A stretch of DNA of 10,314 bases from Bacillota bacterium (GCA_023397675.1 JAEWTV010000026.1:1-10314), one strand, 5' to 3'; shown: positions 1 to 6,738, numbered from the stretch's first letter. The notes: generated by a model from the letters alone, not told the origin. Made by a program: numbers and translations.

Positions 1-51
1 CAGATCCTTTTCACAAATAGGACCCGGAACTACTTCATGCTCGTGGCCCAT
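1..51 (-). CDS. N-terminal fragment of an unidentified protein (runs off window)
   Basis: Only the first 17 codons are present, beginning MGHEHEVVPG and continuing past the left edge of the window. The ATG is preceded at a normal distance by AGGAG (about 60-64 on the minus strand), which is why I accept it as a real start. It is divergent from the gene beginning at 279, leaving about 227 bp between the two starts for both promoters. The visible residues are polar, with no signal peptide, and I do not recognise the family. Confidence 0.6.
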   Translation of the reverse strand, partial: MGHEHEVVPGPICEKDL

Positions 52-278
52 GTTTACAACTCCTTTCGCCTATACCTGTTTATTACTGGATTATTTTTCT
101 TTTCAATTACATAATATGTTTAAAACAGTATATGGTGATACGTTAAACACCTAAAAAAGTAAATTATATCCGTTATACAGCAGAAAGGGCGCTTCCAGGA
201 GATTAAAATATATAAAAAATAGCAAAAAAAAAATTCTTTACCAGCCCTCAGATGTATATATTATAAAGAGGTGGTACT

Positions 279-1736
279 ATGTATAATACTAACAGCCAGC
301 AATTCATTTACAAACAAAGCGGGGGTAAGGTTTTTAATTTCTATTTCGATGAGAAACTCGGGTTGTGCTACAGCAATTTATCAAAAAGAAACACCTGGGG
401 GGAGCCTACAGTTCTTCAAAAAAATATACATAATAATTTCTTTATGGAAATGGATCAGGGAGATAATTTTCATATAGTCTATCAGGATTTATCAGGCAAC
501 ATTTTTTATTCATATATGTCTTCAGGTGGGAACATCAGGACAATTCCCGTATTAGGAAGCAAGTCAGTATCCGCTTACAACAAATATTTTTCTGTTGTCC
601 CAATCAGGGAAACAGTCCATCTTTTCTATATACTCAAACACAACGATATGCTCATGCTTGTACACCAGACATTAGCCGGCAGCAAGGCTGAAAGTCCAAA
701 GGTTATTGATTATGTTTGTGAAAATATCCGTCCTTACTCTGTATCCGAAGATAATCAGGGTAATATTTATACATTTTATCAGTCCTCTGACGGCAAGTTT
801 TATCAGCTGGGTTATAAAAAGTATGCTTCAGCCCAGAGATTCTGGGGGGAATTCACACCAATCACACGCATAAATTCAGACAATGAATTTCCATGGACAA
901 TAATAGATGAAAAAAACACCATACACCTTAGCTATCAAAGGTGCAGCAGCAAGCAATATGAGCTTGTATACCAGCAGAAGGTCCCTGACAGGAACATCTG
1001 GAGTGATGAAAAAATAATACACTCGTCATCATACCCGTTTCATGAAGCTTCCATAGCATTTATAGCAGGTAAGTTAACTATATTCTGGGTACGTGACGAT
1101 GTTATTTTTTTCAGCAGTTCAAATGATTACGGCAGCACATGGTCAAAGCCTTCCAGACATACCAGCTTTACAGCCGGGAGGCAGCTTATCTGCGCAAGAT
1201 TTAAGACGAATGTGCCCCAGGAGTTCGATAAGGTTATGGCCACAAGACTTCCGGGCAGCTTCCTGAATGGACTTAAGCTTGCGTTTTACAGCCCTGCTAA
1301 CGATTATGAACGTTCCAACCTTTCGGCTGATGATCTGAAAAATATGATAGTTGACAGTCTAAAGCTTTTAAGAGCAAGCATCGATGAGCTGCGCGAATCG
1401 GATAATTCCATTATGGAAAGCAACTCAAGGCTTTCTGCCTCCTTTCATACTCTCGAAAGGGATTTTGTAAAATATACCGTAAGAGCAGGCAGCATTGAAA
1501 GTGAGCTGAAACAGCTAAAGCAAAGGCTTGAGAAATTTGATGATTACAAGGAGCTGCTTGAAGATTTAAGAACGCAGAAGAATACAATAAAGCCATCAAA
1601 GGAAGATTCCTCATCGGTGGATATGATGCCTGTGATAGTTGAAAGCCTGCCGGTTTCACATGAGGTGCACCACCAGGGTTTTAAAACGTATATTATTGAT
1701 GGAAATTCTAAAAACAAAGAAAAAGGCGAAGAATAA
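279..1736 (+). CDS. Beta-propeller-like (BNR/sialidase-like fold) protein with C-terminal coiled coil
   Basis: This 485-residue protein of unknown function starts at ATG 279 after AGAGGTGG. Residues 1-340 contain a recurring blade-like pattern, a hydrophobic strand ending in 'YQ' or similar followed by a Gly/Asp turn and an aromatic strand, near residues 63-78, 112-129, 161-179, 213-231 and 265-280. A good Asp-box (BNR) motif, SNDYGSTW, lies at 281-288. Residues about 350-435 are rich in Leu/Glu/Lys/Arg with heptad spacing and should form a coiled coil; the last 50 residues are polar and probably disordered. There is no signal peptide or membrane segment, so it is probably cytoplasmic or packaged. 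The Asp box is structural and does not by itself imply sialidase activity; I see no catalytic set. A spore or cell-surface assembly role is possible but is inference only. It appears monocistronic and faces the minus-strand RNA and DUF3343 gene. Confidence 0.8.
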   Translation: MYNTNSQQFIYKQSGGKVFNFYFDEKLGLCYSNLSKRNTWGEPTVLQKNIHNNFFMEMDQGDNFHIVYQDLSGNIFYSYMSSGGNIRTIPVLGSKSVSAYNKYFSVVPIRETVHLFYILKHNDMLMLVHQTLAGSKAESPKVIDYVCENIRPYSVSEDNQGNIYTFYQSSDGKFYQLGYKKYASAQRFWGEFTPITRINSDNEFPWTIIDEKNTIHLSYQRCSSKQYELVYQQKVPDRNIWSDEKIIHSSSYPFHEASIAFIAGKLTIFWVRDDVIFFSSSNDYGSTWSKPSRHTSFTAGRQLICARFKTNVPQEFDKVMATRLPGSFLNGLKLAFYSPANDYERSNLSADDLKNMIVDSLKLLRASIDELRESDNSIMESNSRLSASFHTLERDFVKYTVRAGSIESELKQLKQRLEKFDDYKELLEDLRTQKNTIKPSKEDSSSVDMMPVIVESLPVSHEVHHQGFKTYIIDGNSKNKEKGEE

Positions 1737-1793
1737 AAAAAACAGAGAATTGTTCCATGTCTTAATTTATAAGAAATAGAACTATTCTCTGTT
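1735..1793 (-). terminator. Strong rho-independent terminator of the minus-strand structured RNA
   Basis: The 15-nt arms 1741-1755 and 1779-1793 pair with one mismatch (AACAGAGAATTGTTC against GAACTATTCTCTGTT). The loop contains a small inner stem (CTTA/TAAG). On the minus strand the hairpin is followed at once by a run of eight Ts; on the plus strand the following bases are GTTAATTC, a poor tail. It therefore serves mainly a minus-strand transcript, although it lies just after the stop codon of the plus-strand propeller gene and may weakly help end that message. Confidence 0.85.
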
Positions 1794-1805
1794 AATTCAA
1801 CTTAT

Positions 1806-2030
1806 ATAGTTGACCCAAAATGGCGTTTCCCTATATTTTGACACCTAGCCTAAGCTAGGTGGGTGTCCTGTTGAAAAATATTTGCCTTCCTCCGCCGTTG
1901 CACTGCACAAGACAGTGTCGGAATTAACCTGAGGCCTGGCATTATGTTTCAAACGCAAACTCCCTTATGTTCGATGTAGGTTCAAAATAATAGGTTTTTC
2001 GACTCATTTCAGGCTTGCAACCTTTATCTT
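1806..2030 (-). ncRNA. Structured non-coding RNA of about 220 nt, class not identified
   Basis: This stretch lacks a convincing ORF but is dense in complementary segments when read on the minus strand. An outer rod forms from GUUG 2021-2018 with CAAC 1812-1809, then CCUGAAAUG 2013-2005 with CAUUUUGGG 1822-1814, then 1994-1982 (CCUAUUAUUUUGA, one bulge) with 1841-1830. Inside is a long interrupted hairpin: GCC 1940-1938/GGC 1886-1884, CCUC 1934-1931/GAGG 1892-1889, CCG 1921-1919/CGG 1897-1895 and CACUG 1917-1913/CAGUG 1905-1901. A hairpin of eight base pairs with a UUAG loop (1861-1854/1849-1842) lies near the 3' side. A TGCTATAAT promoter lies just upstream and a terminator just downstream, so it looks like a stand-alone RNA gene. 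Size and rod shape suit 6S RNA or the raiA motif of Firmicutes, but I cannot assign either from memory. It is not SRP RNA, RNase P RNA or tmRNA by their hallmark sequences. Confidence 0.7.
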
Positions 2031-2036
2031 AGTTTC

Positions 2037-2045
2037 ATTATAGCA
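2037..2045 (-). promoter_or_regulatory. Extended -10 promoter of the structured RNA
   Basis: On the minus strand the sequence TGCTATAAT is a perfect extended -10 element (TGnTATAAT), with a weak TTTAAA-like -35 about 16-17 bp upstream. The predicted transcription start is near 2030, immediately before the first paired segment of the RNA, which supports the RNA gene call. The upstream DNA (2046-2160) is AT-rich and contains a perfect 10-bp palindrome, GTCTTAAGAC, at 2150-2159. Confidence 0.65.
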
Positions 2046-2217
2046 TTGTAATCATACTTTTAAAAATTTACCTAAACGCCATTAATTAATATTTGCAATT
2101 CATAATGCTATTATTCTAATGAATGCTTTTAAAATCGCTGTGTTGTGACGTCTTAAGACATTTCTATTACAAGAAAAGTTTAACTTATTTGAACATACTC
2201 AACAAACATTTCCCACA

Positions 2218-2478
2218 TCATGGGTAAATCTGCACATACTTATTACTTGTGAGTCTGGGAACTACACGGTACATTTCACGTACATAGATTTTATTTTGTA
2301 TTCCCTCTTTCATAACAAGTTCCTTATATTCCTCGGGAAATTTTAGACAATAGCCGCAGCCACCCTTTGCAATCTGACATGGGGTAGATATTACTTCAAA
2401 AACATAACCCTTACTTTCAAGCGTTCTACATAGCCTTATAGCAAAATTACCGGAATTTAAAACAGCCAGACAATCCAA
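2218..2478 (-). CDS. DUF3343 family protein (putative Se/S-carrier-like)
   Basis: This is a small, 86-residue protein. The most plausible start is TTG 2478: AGGAGGAG (2494-2487) sits 8 nt upstream. The in-frame GTG at 2487 lies inside that site, and a further upstream ATG would read a GC-rich leader as protein. The start is MDCLAVLNSG. The body matches what I know of DUF3343: a short ferredoxin-like unit with a hydrophobic first strand (LAVLNSGNFAIRLCRTLESKG), the STP turn (31-33), then a Cys-rich CGYC turn (41-44) followed by LKFPEE. Cysteines 34, 41 and 44 could bind a metal or carry sulfur/selenium, which is the basis of the family's provisional 'Se/S carrier-like' name; the biochemical role is not established to my knowledge. 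It lies downstream of ogg on the same strand, but its own leader and promoter-like sequence suggest separate transcription. Confidence 0.75.
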   Translation of the reverse strand: MDCLAVLNSGNFAIRLCRTLESKGYVFEVISTPCQIAKGGCGYCLKFPEEYKELVMKEGIQNKIYVREMYRVVPRLTSNKYVQIYP

Positions 2479-2486
2479 TTCAACCA

Positions 2487-2593
2487 CTCCTCCTATACAG
2501 CGCCGGGGCGCGGCGGCAGACAAGCATAAGCCGTGGGGGTAGCGCTGCTTAAAACATTTTAGTCTGCCACCAATATATAATATTTTTGGCAGA
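2487..2593 (-). promoter_or_regulatory. GC-rich leader able to form a pseudoknot upstream of the DUF3343 gene
   Basis: Read on the minus strand, stem A is GGUGGCAGAC (2571-2562) with GUCUGCCGCC (2521-2512), 10 pairs including one G-U. Stem B is GCAGCGCU (2548-2541) with GGCGCUGU (2504-2497), 8 pairs including two G-U. The order A5'-B5'-A3'-B3' makes an H-type pseudoknot. Stem B ends 2 nt before the Shine-Dalgarno sequence (2494-2487). A competing partner for stem A, UCUGCCA at 2593-2587, could pair with UGGCAGA at 2569-2563. A TATTAT box at 2582-2577 would start an RNA near 2570, exactly at stem A, in which case the competing segment would lie outside the transcript. The region is far richer in GC than its surroundings. 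I cannot match it to a known riboswitch class. Confidence 0.5.
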
Positions 2594-2624
2594 TGAAAAT
2601 GTTACAAAGGAATTAAGTCAAAAA

Positions 2625-3509
2625 TCATGTCCCAATCTTGTTTTCCCGGGCATAGTAGAAAAGGTACTGCTGTGCAAAGCCGGCAAGCTCTCCGAATTTT
2701 TCGGCAGCAAACTCCTGAATCTTTTTCAAGCTTGTTTCCTCCTTAAAATACAGTTCTTCCATGACCCTCTTAACCCAGACATCAGTAGGGAAAACATCAT
2801 ATTTGGTACCGCTGTATAAAAGCACACAGTCGGCAACCTTGTTACCCACACCCGGAAGCCTTATCAATTGTTTTCTTGCTTCGTCGGAGGGAAGATACTT
2901 AAGGTCATCAAGCTTTATTTCTCCTTGGACTACCTTCAAGGCAGTATCAATGATATATTTGCATCTGAAGCCTGCCTTGCAAAGGCTGATGTCCTCTATT
3001 GAACAGCTGACAAGCTGGTTAGGCTCTGGAAAAGAGTAATAGTCTTTGCCGTTATATATAATTTTTTTGCCGTACATTTTTGATAATTCATCCACACACC
3101 TCATTATCATGGGAATCCTGTTATTCGCGGATATAATGAAAGAAACAAGCGTTTCCCATATATCCTGTCTGAGGATTCTAATACCATAACCATAACTTAC
3201 AGCTTCCTTAAGTATGGGATCCTGGCTTAAATGTTTTTTAATTTCTCCGTAATCCCTTCCCAAGTCAAAATAGTCAAACCAGAAGTCTTCGAAATCCTTT
3301 ATTGTCGTATTCAGTATTCTTATCCGGCCATTATCGCCGCTTACATTTATAACTTTACCTTTTACAACTCCCGTGTAGCTGCTCTGCTTCTGTTTGATCC
3401 ATCTGAAGCACTGCCCGCATTCAAAAGTATGCTCAAGATTAAAATCCTTAATATTTTCTATTTCAATGCCTTCATCAGTCTCGTTTACGGTATATCCCCT
3501 ATAATCCAT
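2625..3509 (-). CDS. ogg: 8-oxoguanine DNA glycosylase/AP lyase, OGG1-type
   Basis: This bifunctional base-excision repair enzyme removes 8-oxoguanine from DNA and nicks the abasic site. The 294 residues comprise an OGG_N domain (about 1-115) carrying the lesion-recognition segment CGQCFRW (31-37), then a HhH-GPD domain. The hairpin-helix-hairpin is LPGVGNKVADC (218-228), with Lys224 as the catalytic nucleophile and Asp243 in PTDVW as the conserved acid, equivalent to human OGG1 Lys249 and Asp268. Human OGG1 has an Arg (Arg154) reading the opposite cytosine; the aligned position here is Met134 in SANNRIPM. The Clostridium acetobutylicum enzyme has the same substitution and is known to be less strict about the opposite base. 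The ATG start is preceded by AAGGGGGA about 10 nt upstream. The gene is divergent from the DUF6062 gene. Confidence 0.92.
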   Translation of the reverse strand: MDYRGYTVNETDEGIEIENIKDFNLEHTFECGQCFRWIKQKQSSYTGVVKGKVINVSGDNGRIRILNTTIKDFEDFWFDYFDLGRDYGEIKKHLSQDPILKEAVSYGYGIRILRQDIWETLVSFIISANNRIPMIMRCVDELSKMYGKKIIYNGKDYYSFPEPNQLVSCSIEDISLCKAGFRCKYIIDTALKVVQGEIKLDDLKYLPSDEARKQLIRLPGVGNKVADCVLLYSGTKYDVFPTDVWVKRVMEELYFKEETSLKKIQEFAAEKFGELAGFAQQYLFYYARENKIGT

Positions 3510-3572
3510 TATTAAAATATCCCCCTTGTGTAAATATTCTTCATACCCAAGTATATATTCCCACTTTTTTTC

Positions 3573-3581
3573 TGCTATAAT
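3573..3581 (+). promoter_or_regulatory. Extended -10 promoter of the DUF6062 gene
   Basis: The sequence TGCTATAAT is an extended -10 element about 48 bp before the start codon at 3629. No good -35 is present, as is common for extended -10 promoters. It probably drives the DUF6062 gene and, by read-through of a 29-bp gap, the glycosyltransferase gene. Confidence 0.6.
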
Positions 3582-3628
3582 TAAAAATAACTAATAATGA
3601 AGATATTTTTTAAAATCCGGAGGTATGC

Positions 3629-4330
3629 ATGAAGGAAAAAATTTATACAATACCTGTATCAGAAGCATTTAAAGCCGACTGCGAATGCCCCATGTGTCTT
3701 CTGGAAAACAACCTTGAAAAAGAATATGTAGAATATGCACTCGGGCCATCCCTTATGGAACCTGACAGCCGCGTAGAAACCAACGAAGAGGGGTTTTGCA
3801 GGAGACATTTTGAGATGCTCTTCAACAGCCAGGCAAATAAATTGGGTCTTGGCTTGATAATCGATACCATGATGACAGAGCAGAATAAAAAGTTTAAGAA
3901 GCTTTGTGACAAAAGTATACATAAAAAATATGCCGATACCGTCGTTGAGAAGCTTCAAAAATTTGAAAAAAGCTGTGTTATATGCGATAAAATCGAGTAT
4001 ACTATGCAAAGGTTCATAGATGTAATTCTATATCTATGGTGCAAGGAACCTGAGTTTAAGGAAAGGCTGAACACGGGCAAGGGATTCTGCCTTATGCATC
4101 TGGCCCAGTTGATTGAAGGTACAAAAAAATTCATGAGCTCCAGAGATTCTCAAGAATTCCTGGGAATACTGATGGATTTGCAGCTAAAGAACCTTGAACG
4201 CGTTCAGAGCGAAGTGAACTGGTTTACAAAAAAGTATGATTACAGGTATAATGATGAACCGTGGGGTAATTCTAAAGACTCTCTTCAAAGAAGCATTCAG
4301 AAAATAGTAGGATTTTGCTCCCTTAAATAG
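3629..4330 (+). CDS. DUF6062 family protein with two CxxC...FCxxH modules
   Basis: This is a 233-residue cytoplasmic protein of unknown function, recognised as the clostridial DUF6062 family by its start (KIYTIPVSEAF) and cysteine pattern. It is built of two similar modules. The first has CECPMC (18-23) and later GFCRRHFEML (56-65); the second has CVICDKIE (116-123) and GFCLMHLAQL (153-162). Each therefore offers C-x2-C plus C-x2-H, a plausible zinc or iron-sulfur ligand set, and the repeat implies an internal duplication. The rest is helical and highly charged. GGAGGT (3619-3624) lies 4 nt before the ATG. The glycosyltransferase gene follows after 29 bp on the same strand, so the two may be co-transcribed, but I see no functional link. 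Confidence 0.8.
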   Translation: MKEKIYTIPVSEAFKADCECPMCLLENNLEKEYVEYALGPSLMEPDSRVETNEEGFCRRHFEMLFNSQANKLGLGLIIDTMMTEQNKKFKKLCDKSIHKKYADTVVEKLQKFEKSCVICDKIEYTMQRFIDVILYLWCKEPEFKERLNTGKGFCLMHLAQLIEGTKKFMSSRDSQEFLGILMDLQLKNLERVQSEVNWFTKKYDYRYNDEPWGNSKDSLQRSIQKIVGFCSLK

Positions 4331-4359
4331 TACAAACCGTTGCCGGGGAGGCGTAATTT

Positions 4360-5631
4360 TTGTCAGAGGAAAAAAAGAAGAAACTAATTTGCCTTATAAT
4401 CGCAGTATTGATTTTATTATCCTTCATTCTGTCCGTAGTATCGATACTTAAGTACCAAGACTATTTCCTGATGGGAAGTATGCAGGAAATGGACAATGAC
4501 GATGTAAAATACATAAGAAGTGCACAAACATTATTGGATAAGGGAATGTTTGTATATAAATACACAGATCAGCCTACAGTTTTTATAATGCCGGGTCTAC
4601 CGTTTGCTCTTGCATTCTTCATAAAATTGTTCAGTACCGTCGATGGGGTAACCGCCTTTCGAATATTCCAGGCACTGCTTAACGCAATGTGTATACTAAT
4701 TGTTTATCTGATAGCCAGAAAGTTTTTTAACCGGAGAATTTCCATGCTGGCCTGCCTGCTCAACTTTGTGTATATACCGCAGATAGCTAATACGGGGCTC
4801 GTCCTGACTGAGGAAGTATTCAAGTTCCTTCTTTTGTTGCTTATTTACATAACCATAATTGCCTTTGAAAGAAAAAAAACAGCTCCATATATTATGGGTG
4901 GAGTGTGCTGGGGTCTGGCTTGCCTTTTCAGACCAACAATAGCGCTTTATCCGGTTGTTGTTCTGGCAATGTGGCTGGCAAGAAAATATACTTTTAAGGA
5001 AATCCTTAAGTTCGCCTCCGTAACAATTGCTGCTTTTGTTATTGTTATGGCACCCTGGTGGATAAGAAATTATTCAACCTTTCACCGGTTCATACCTCTT
5101 ACAGAATCTTCCGGGAACCCATTTTTACAGGGAACTTATATAAACTATGACGACAGTGAGGATCCGCCTGCCTATAAGGAAACACATACGGAATTTGAAA
5201 AGGATGAATATGAAATGCAGTTGGGGAAGGACAAGCTTATAGAGGGTTTTAAAAAGCACCCTGTTGAATACGCCTATTGGTATACACTCGGCAAAACTTT
5301 TGACGCCTGGAGTGTTCCCTATTATAACAAGCCCGTACTGGGTATTAAATGGAACCCCACAATCGAATTTCACTACATATTTTTAGCATTTGGTCTGCTT
5401 GGAATAATACTCGATATTATAAAAAGGAAATTACATAAAGGAAGTATGTTTTTATTATTTATAATATTATATTTTAATTGCATATACCTGCCCTTTCTTT
5501 CATCGTCAAGGTATATTTACCCGATTATACCTGTATTCTTTATCTTTAGCGCATACGGCATCTACAGCCTTGGAAACGCAGTAAAAAAAATTGGGGATTG
5601 GCGCACCGAGCGGTTAGGATCACCAGGATAA
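4360..5631 (+). CDS. GT-C fold membrane glycosyltransferase (GT39/ArnT-like)
   Basis: This is a 423-residue multi-pass membrane protein that probably transfers a sugar from a polyprenyl-phosphate donor on the outer face of the membrane to a protein, lipid or cell-wall acceptor. The TTG start has GGGGAGG 8 nt upstream. After a Lys-rich N-terminus comes a membrane helix (9-30), then an outer loop with the acidic pair Asp47-Asp48 followed by xxY, typical of the catalytic aspartate of GT-C enzymes. TEEVFKF (150-156), RPTIALYP (191-198) and PWWIRNY (232-238) are recurrent in PMT_2/ArnT-like proteins. The hydrophilic stretch at about 245-320 is presumably extracytoplasmic, with further helices after it and a charged tail. 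Neither donor nor acceptor can be inferred. The gene closes before the riboswitch-controlled crcB unit. Confidence 0.82.
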   Translation: MSEEKKKKLICLIIAVLILLSFILSVVSILKYQDYFLMGSMQEMDNDDVKYIRSAQTLLDKGMFVYKYTDQPTVFIMPGLPFALAFFIKLFSTVDGVTAFRIFQALLNAMCILIVYLIARKFFNRRISMLACLLNFVYIPQIANTGLVLTEEVFKFLLLLLIYITIIAFERKKTAPYIMGGVCWGLACLFRPTIALYPVVVLAMWLARKYTFKEILKFASVTIAAFVIVMAPWWIRNYSTFHRFIPLTESSGNPFLQGTYINYDDSEDPPAYKETHTEFEKDEYEMQLGKDKLIEGFKKHPVEYAYWYTLGKTFDAWSVPYYNKPVLGIKWNPTIEFHYIFLAFGLLGIILDIIKRKLHKGSMFLLFIILYFNCIYLPFLSSSRYIYPIIPVFFIFSAYGIYSLGNAVKKIGDWRTERLGSPG

Positions 5632-5660
5632 AACTTAATGTATACCGGACTTTTACTCTA

Positions 5661-5669
5661 TGGTATAAT
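5661..5669 (+). promoter_or_regulatory. Extended -10 promoter of the fluoride-response operon
   Basis: TGGTATAAT (TGnTATAAT) lies 15 bp before the first paired base of the fluoride aptamer, so transcription would start about 5676. The -35 region is poor, consistent with an extended -10 promoter controlled downstream by the riboswitch. Confidence 0.65.
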
Positions 5670-5681
5670 TAATTAAACTTA

Positions 5682-5768
5682 AAGGTGATGGAGTTCGCCT
5701 GAACCGCAATTAAAGTTGCTGATGACTCCTGCGAATGACTTCTTATTGTTATTTGCAGGAGTTTTTGT
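5682..5768 (+). promoter_or_regulatory. Fluoride (crcB motif) riboswitch with transcription terminator
   Basis: The aptamer shows the hallmark segments GGTGATGGAG, TTCGCC, and GCTGATGACTCC. Stem P1 pairs GGAGU 5690-5694 with ACUCC 5725-5729. The pseudoknot pairs GGUG 5684-5687 with CGCC 5696-5699. A third stem pairs GCAAU 5706-5710 with GUUGC 5715-5719. The terminator stem is 5725-5736 with 5751-5762 (12 pairs, one G-U), followed by a T run to 5766. The P1 3' strand 5725-5729 is also the 5' arm of the terminator, so aptamer folding with bound fluoride should prevent termination: a genetic ON switch. It directly precedes two fluoride-channel genes, the expected context. Confidence 0.95.
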
Positions 5769-5808
5769 ATAATATAAAGGCTATACAATATAAAGGAGTA
5801 ATCTTTTA

Positions 5809-6249
5809 ATGCGAAAGTATATATTCATCGGAGCAGGGGGAATATTGGGAGCAATTCTGAGGTATTTGATAAAAGGTATAAACATTTATCCCTACCACGG
5901 GAACCTTCCTTTAAATACATTTATTATTAATATTACCGGAAGCTTTATTCTTGCTCTGATTTTAACAATAGCATATGAAATATATCAATTTGACACCTGT
6001 TTAAGGCTTGGCATAGCAACAGGTTTTCTGGGTGCTTTTACTACCTTTTCGACACTATGTAAGGAGACGGTAAACTTAATCATCCAGGGAGACTATTTCT
6101 CTGCCGTTGTATATGTTTCAACCTCAACAATCATAGGCCTTGCAGCAGTATATCTGGGCATAGCGCTTGCACGCCAGTCAGCTGTATGGCTATTTAAAAA
6201 GGGTAGGATTGCTGATGATAATCCTGAAGCAGAAGGAGAGGCAGATTAA
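5809..6249 (+). CDS. crcB1: Fluoride channel subunit CrcB/Fluc, first of a tandem pair
   Basis: The 146-residue, four-helix membrane protein exports fluoride passively as part of a dual-topology dimer. Family motifs are GILGAILRY (11-19), NITGSF (41-46) with the pore Asn41, and GFLGAFTTFST (72-82). In known Flucs two Phe residues of TTFSTF line the pore; here the second is Leu83 (FSTL), while Phe80 is kept. A charged acidic tail (132-146) follows the last helix and is absent from the partner. GGAG (5795-5798) lies 10 nt before the ATG. The stop overlaps the next start by one base (TAATG), implying translational coupling, and both genes are governed by the upstream fluoride riboswitch. Confidence 0.95.
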   Translation: MRKYIFIGAGGILGAILRYLIKGINIYPYHGNLPLNTFIINITGSFILALILTIAYEIYQFDTCLRLGIATGFLGAFTTFSTLCKETVNLIIQGDYFSAVVYVSTSTIIGLAAVYLGIALARQSAVWLFKKGRIADDNPEAEGEAD

Positions 6250-6608
6250 TGGACCTTGTTTTTGTAGGTATCGGAGGAGCTTTAGGAAGCCTTACCAGAT
6301 ATCAGCTGGGAAAAATTATTTCAGATAAGTCCAAAAGCACCTTTCCTCTGGGTACGCTTATAATCAATATAACCGGAGCCATACTATTAGGAATATTAAG
6401 CAGCATGGATGCAGGGAAAAACATTTATTTGCTGCTGGGGGACGGTTTTCTAGGAGCCTATACCACCTTTTCCACATTCATGTATGAGGGTTTCAATTTG
6501 TTTAAAGGAAATGAAAAAGCCAATGCAGCTACCTATATATTGGGTTCCCTTATATTGGGCATAATAGGCTATGCAATAGGCTTTGAACTTGTCAGGGTGT
6601 TAAGATAA
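6249..6608 (+). CDS. crcB2: Fluoride channel subunit CrcB/Fluc, second of a tandem pair
   Basis: This 119-residue CrcB paralogue has GGALGSLTRY (9-18), NITGA (40-44) and GFLGAYTTFSTF (66-77), so it keeps both pore phenylalanines (74 and 77) and the polar Asn. Four membrane helices are evident and there is no tail. Its ATG shares a base with the crcB1 stop. Tandem crcB genes in Gram-positive bacteria typically encode the two halves of an antiparallel heterodimer, and the sequence differences between the pair fit that here. The next hairpin with a T run lies at 6739-6778. Confidence 0.95.
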   Translation: MDLVFVGIGGALGSLTRYQLGKIISDKSKSTFPLGTLIINITGAILLGILSSMDAGKNIYLLLGDGFLGAYTTFSTFMYEGFNLFKGNEKANAATYILGSLILGIIGYAIGFELVRVLR

Positions 6609-6738
6609 AAGGTTATATTTGGGTTATAATTAATATTTTCGGTGAAGCCGGCCTTGTTTTATAATATATTAATAGTAAAAGTTTTATCAAAAACCATAGT
6701 TTATGTACATCGATTTATCACAAAAATAAAGCATATTA

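Noticed and set aside
1411..1659. Minus-strand ORF of 82 codons inside the propeller/coiled-coil gene
   Set aside because: No ribosome binding site, and it is a shadow of the coiled-coil coding frame.
1741..1793. Terminator of the plus-strand propeller gene
   Set aside because: The stem is followed by GTTAATTC on that strand; the T run is on the minus side, so it was assigned to the minus-strand RNA.
2479..2523. N-terminal extension MSAAAPRRCIGG of the DUF3343 protein from an upstream ATG
   Set aside because: It reads through the GC-rich leader and over the Shine-Dalgarno sequence; family proteins start at the hydrophobic strand, and TTG 2478 is properly spaced.
6609..6738. Small RNA gene between crcB2 and the terminator
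   Set aside because: Two TATAAT boxes are present, but without -35 elements and with no strong internal pairing; AT-rich DNA gives such boxes by chance.
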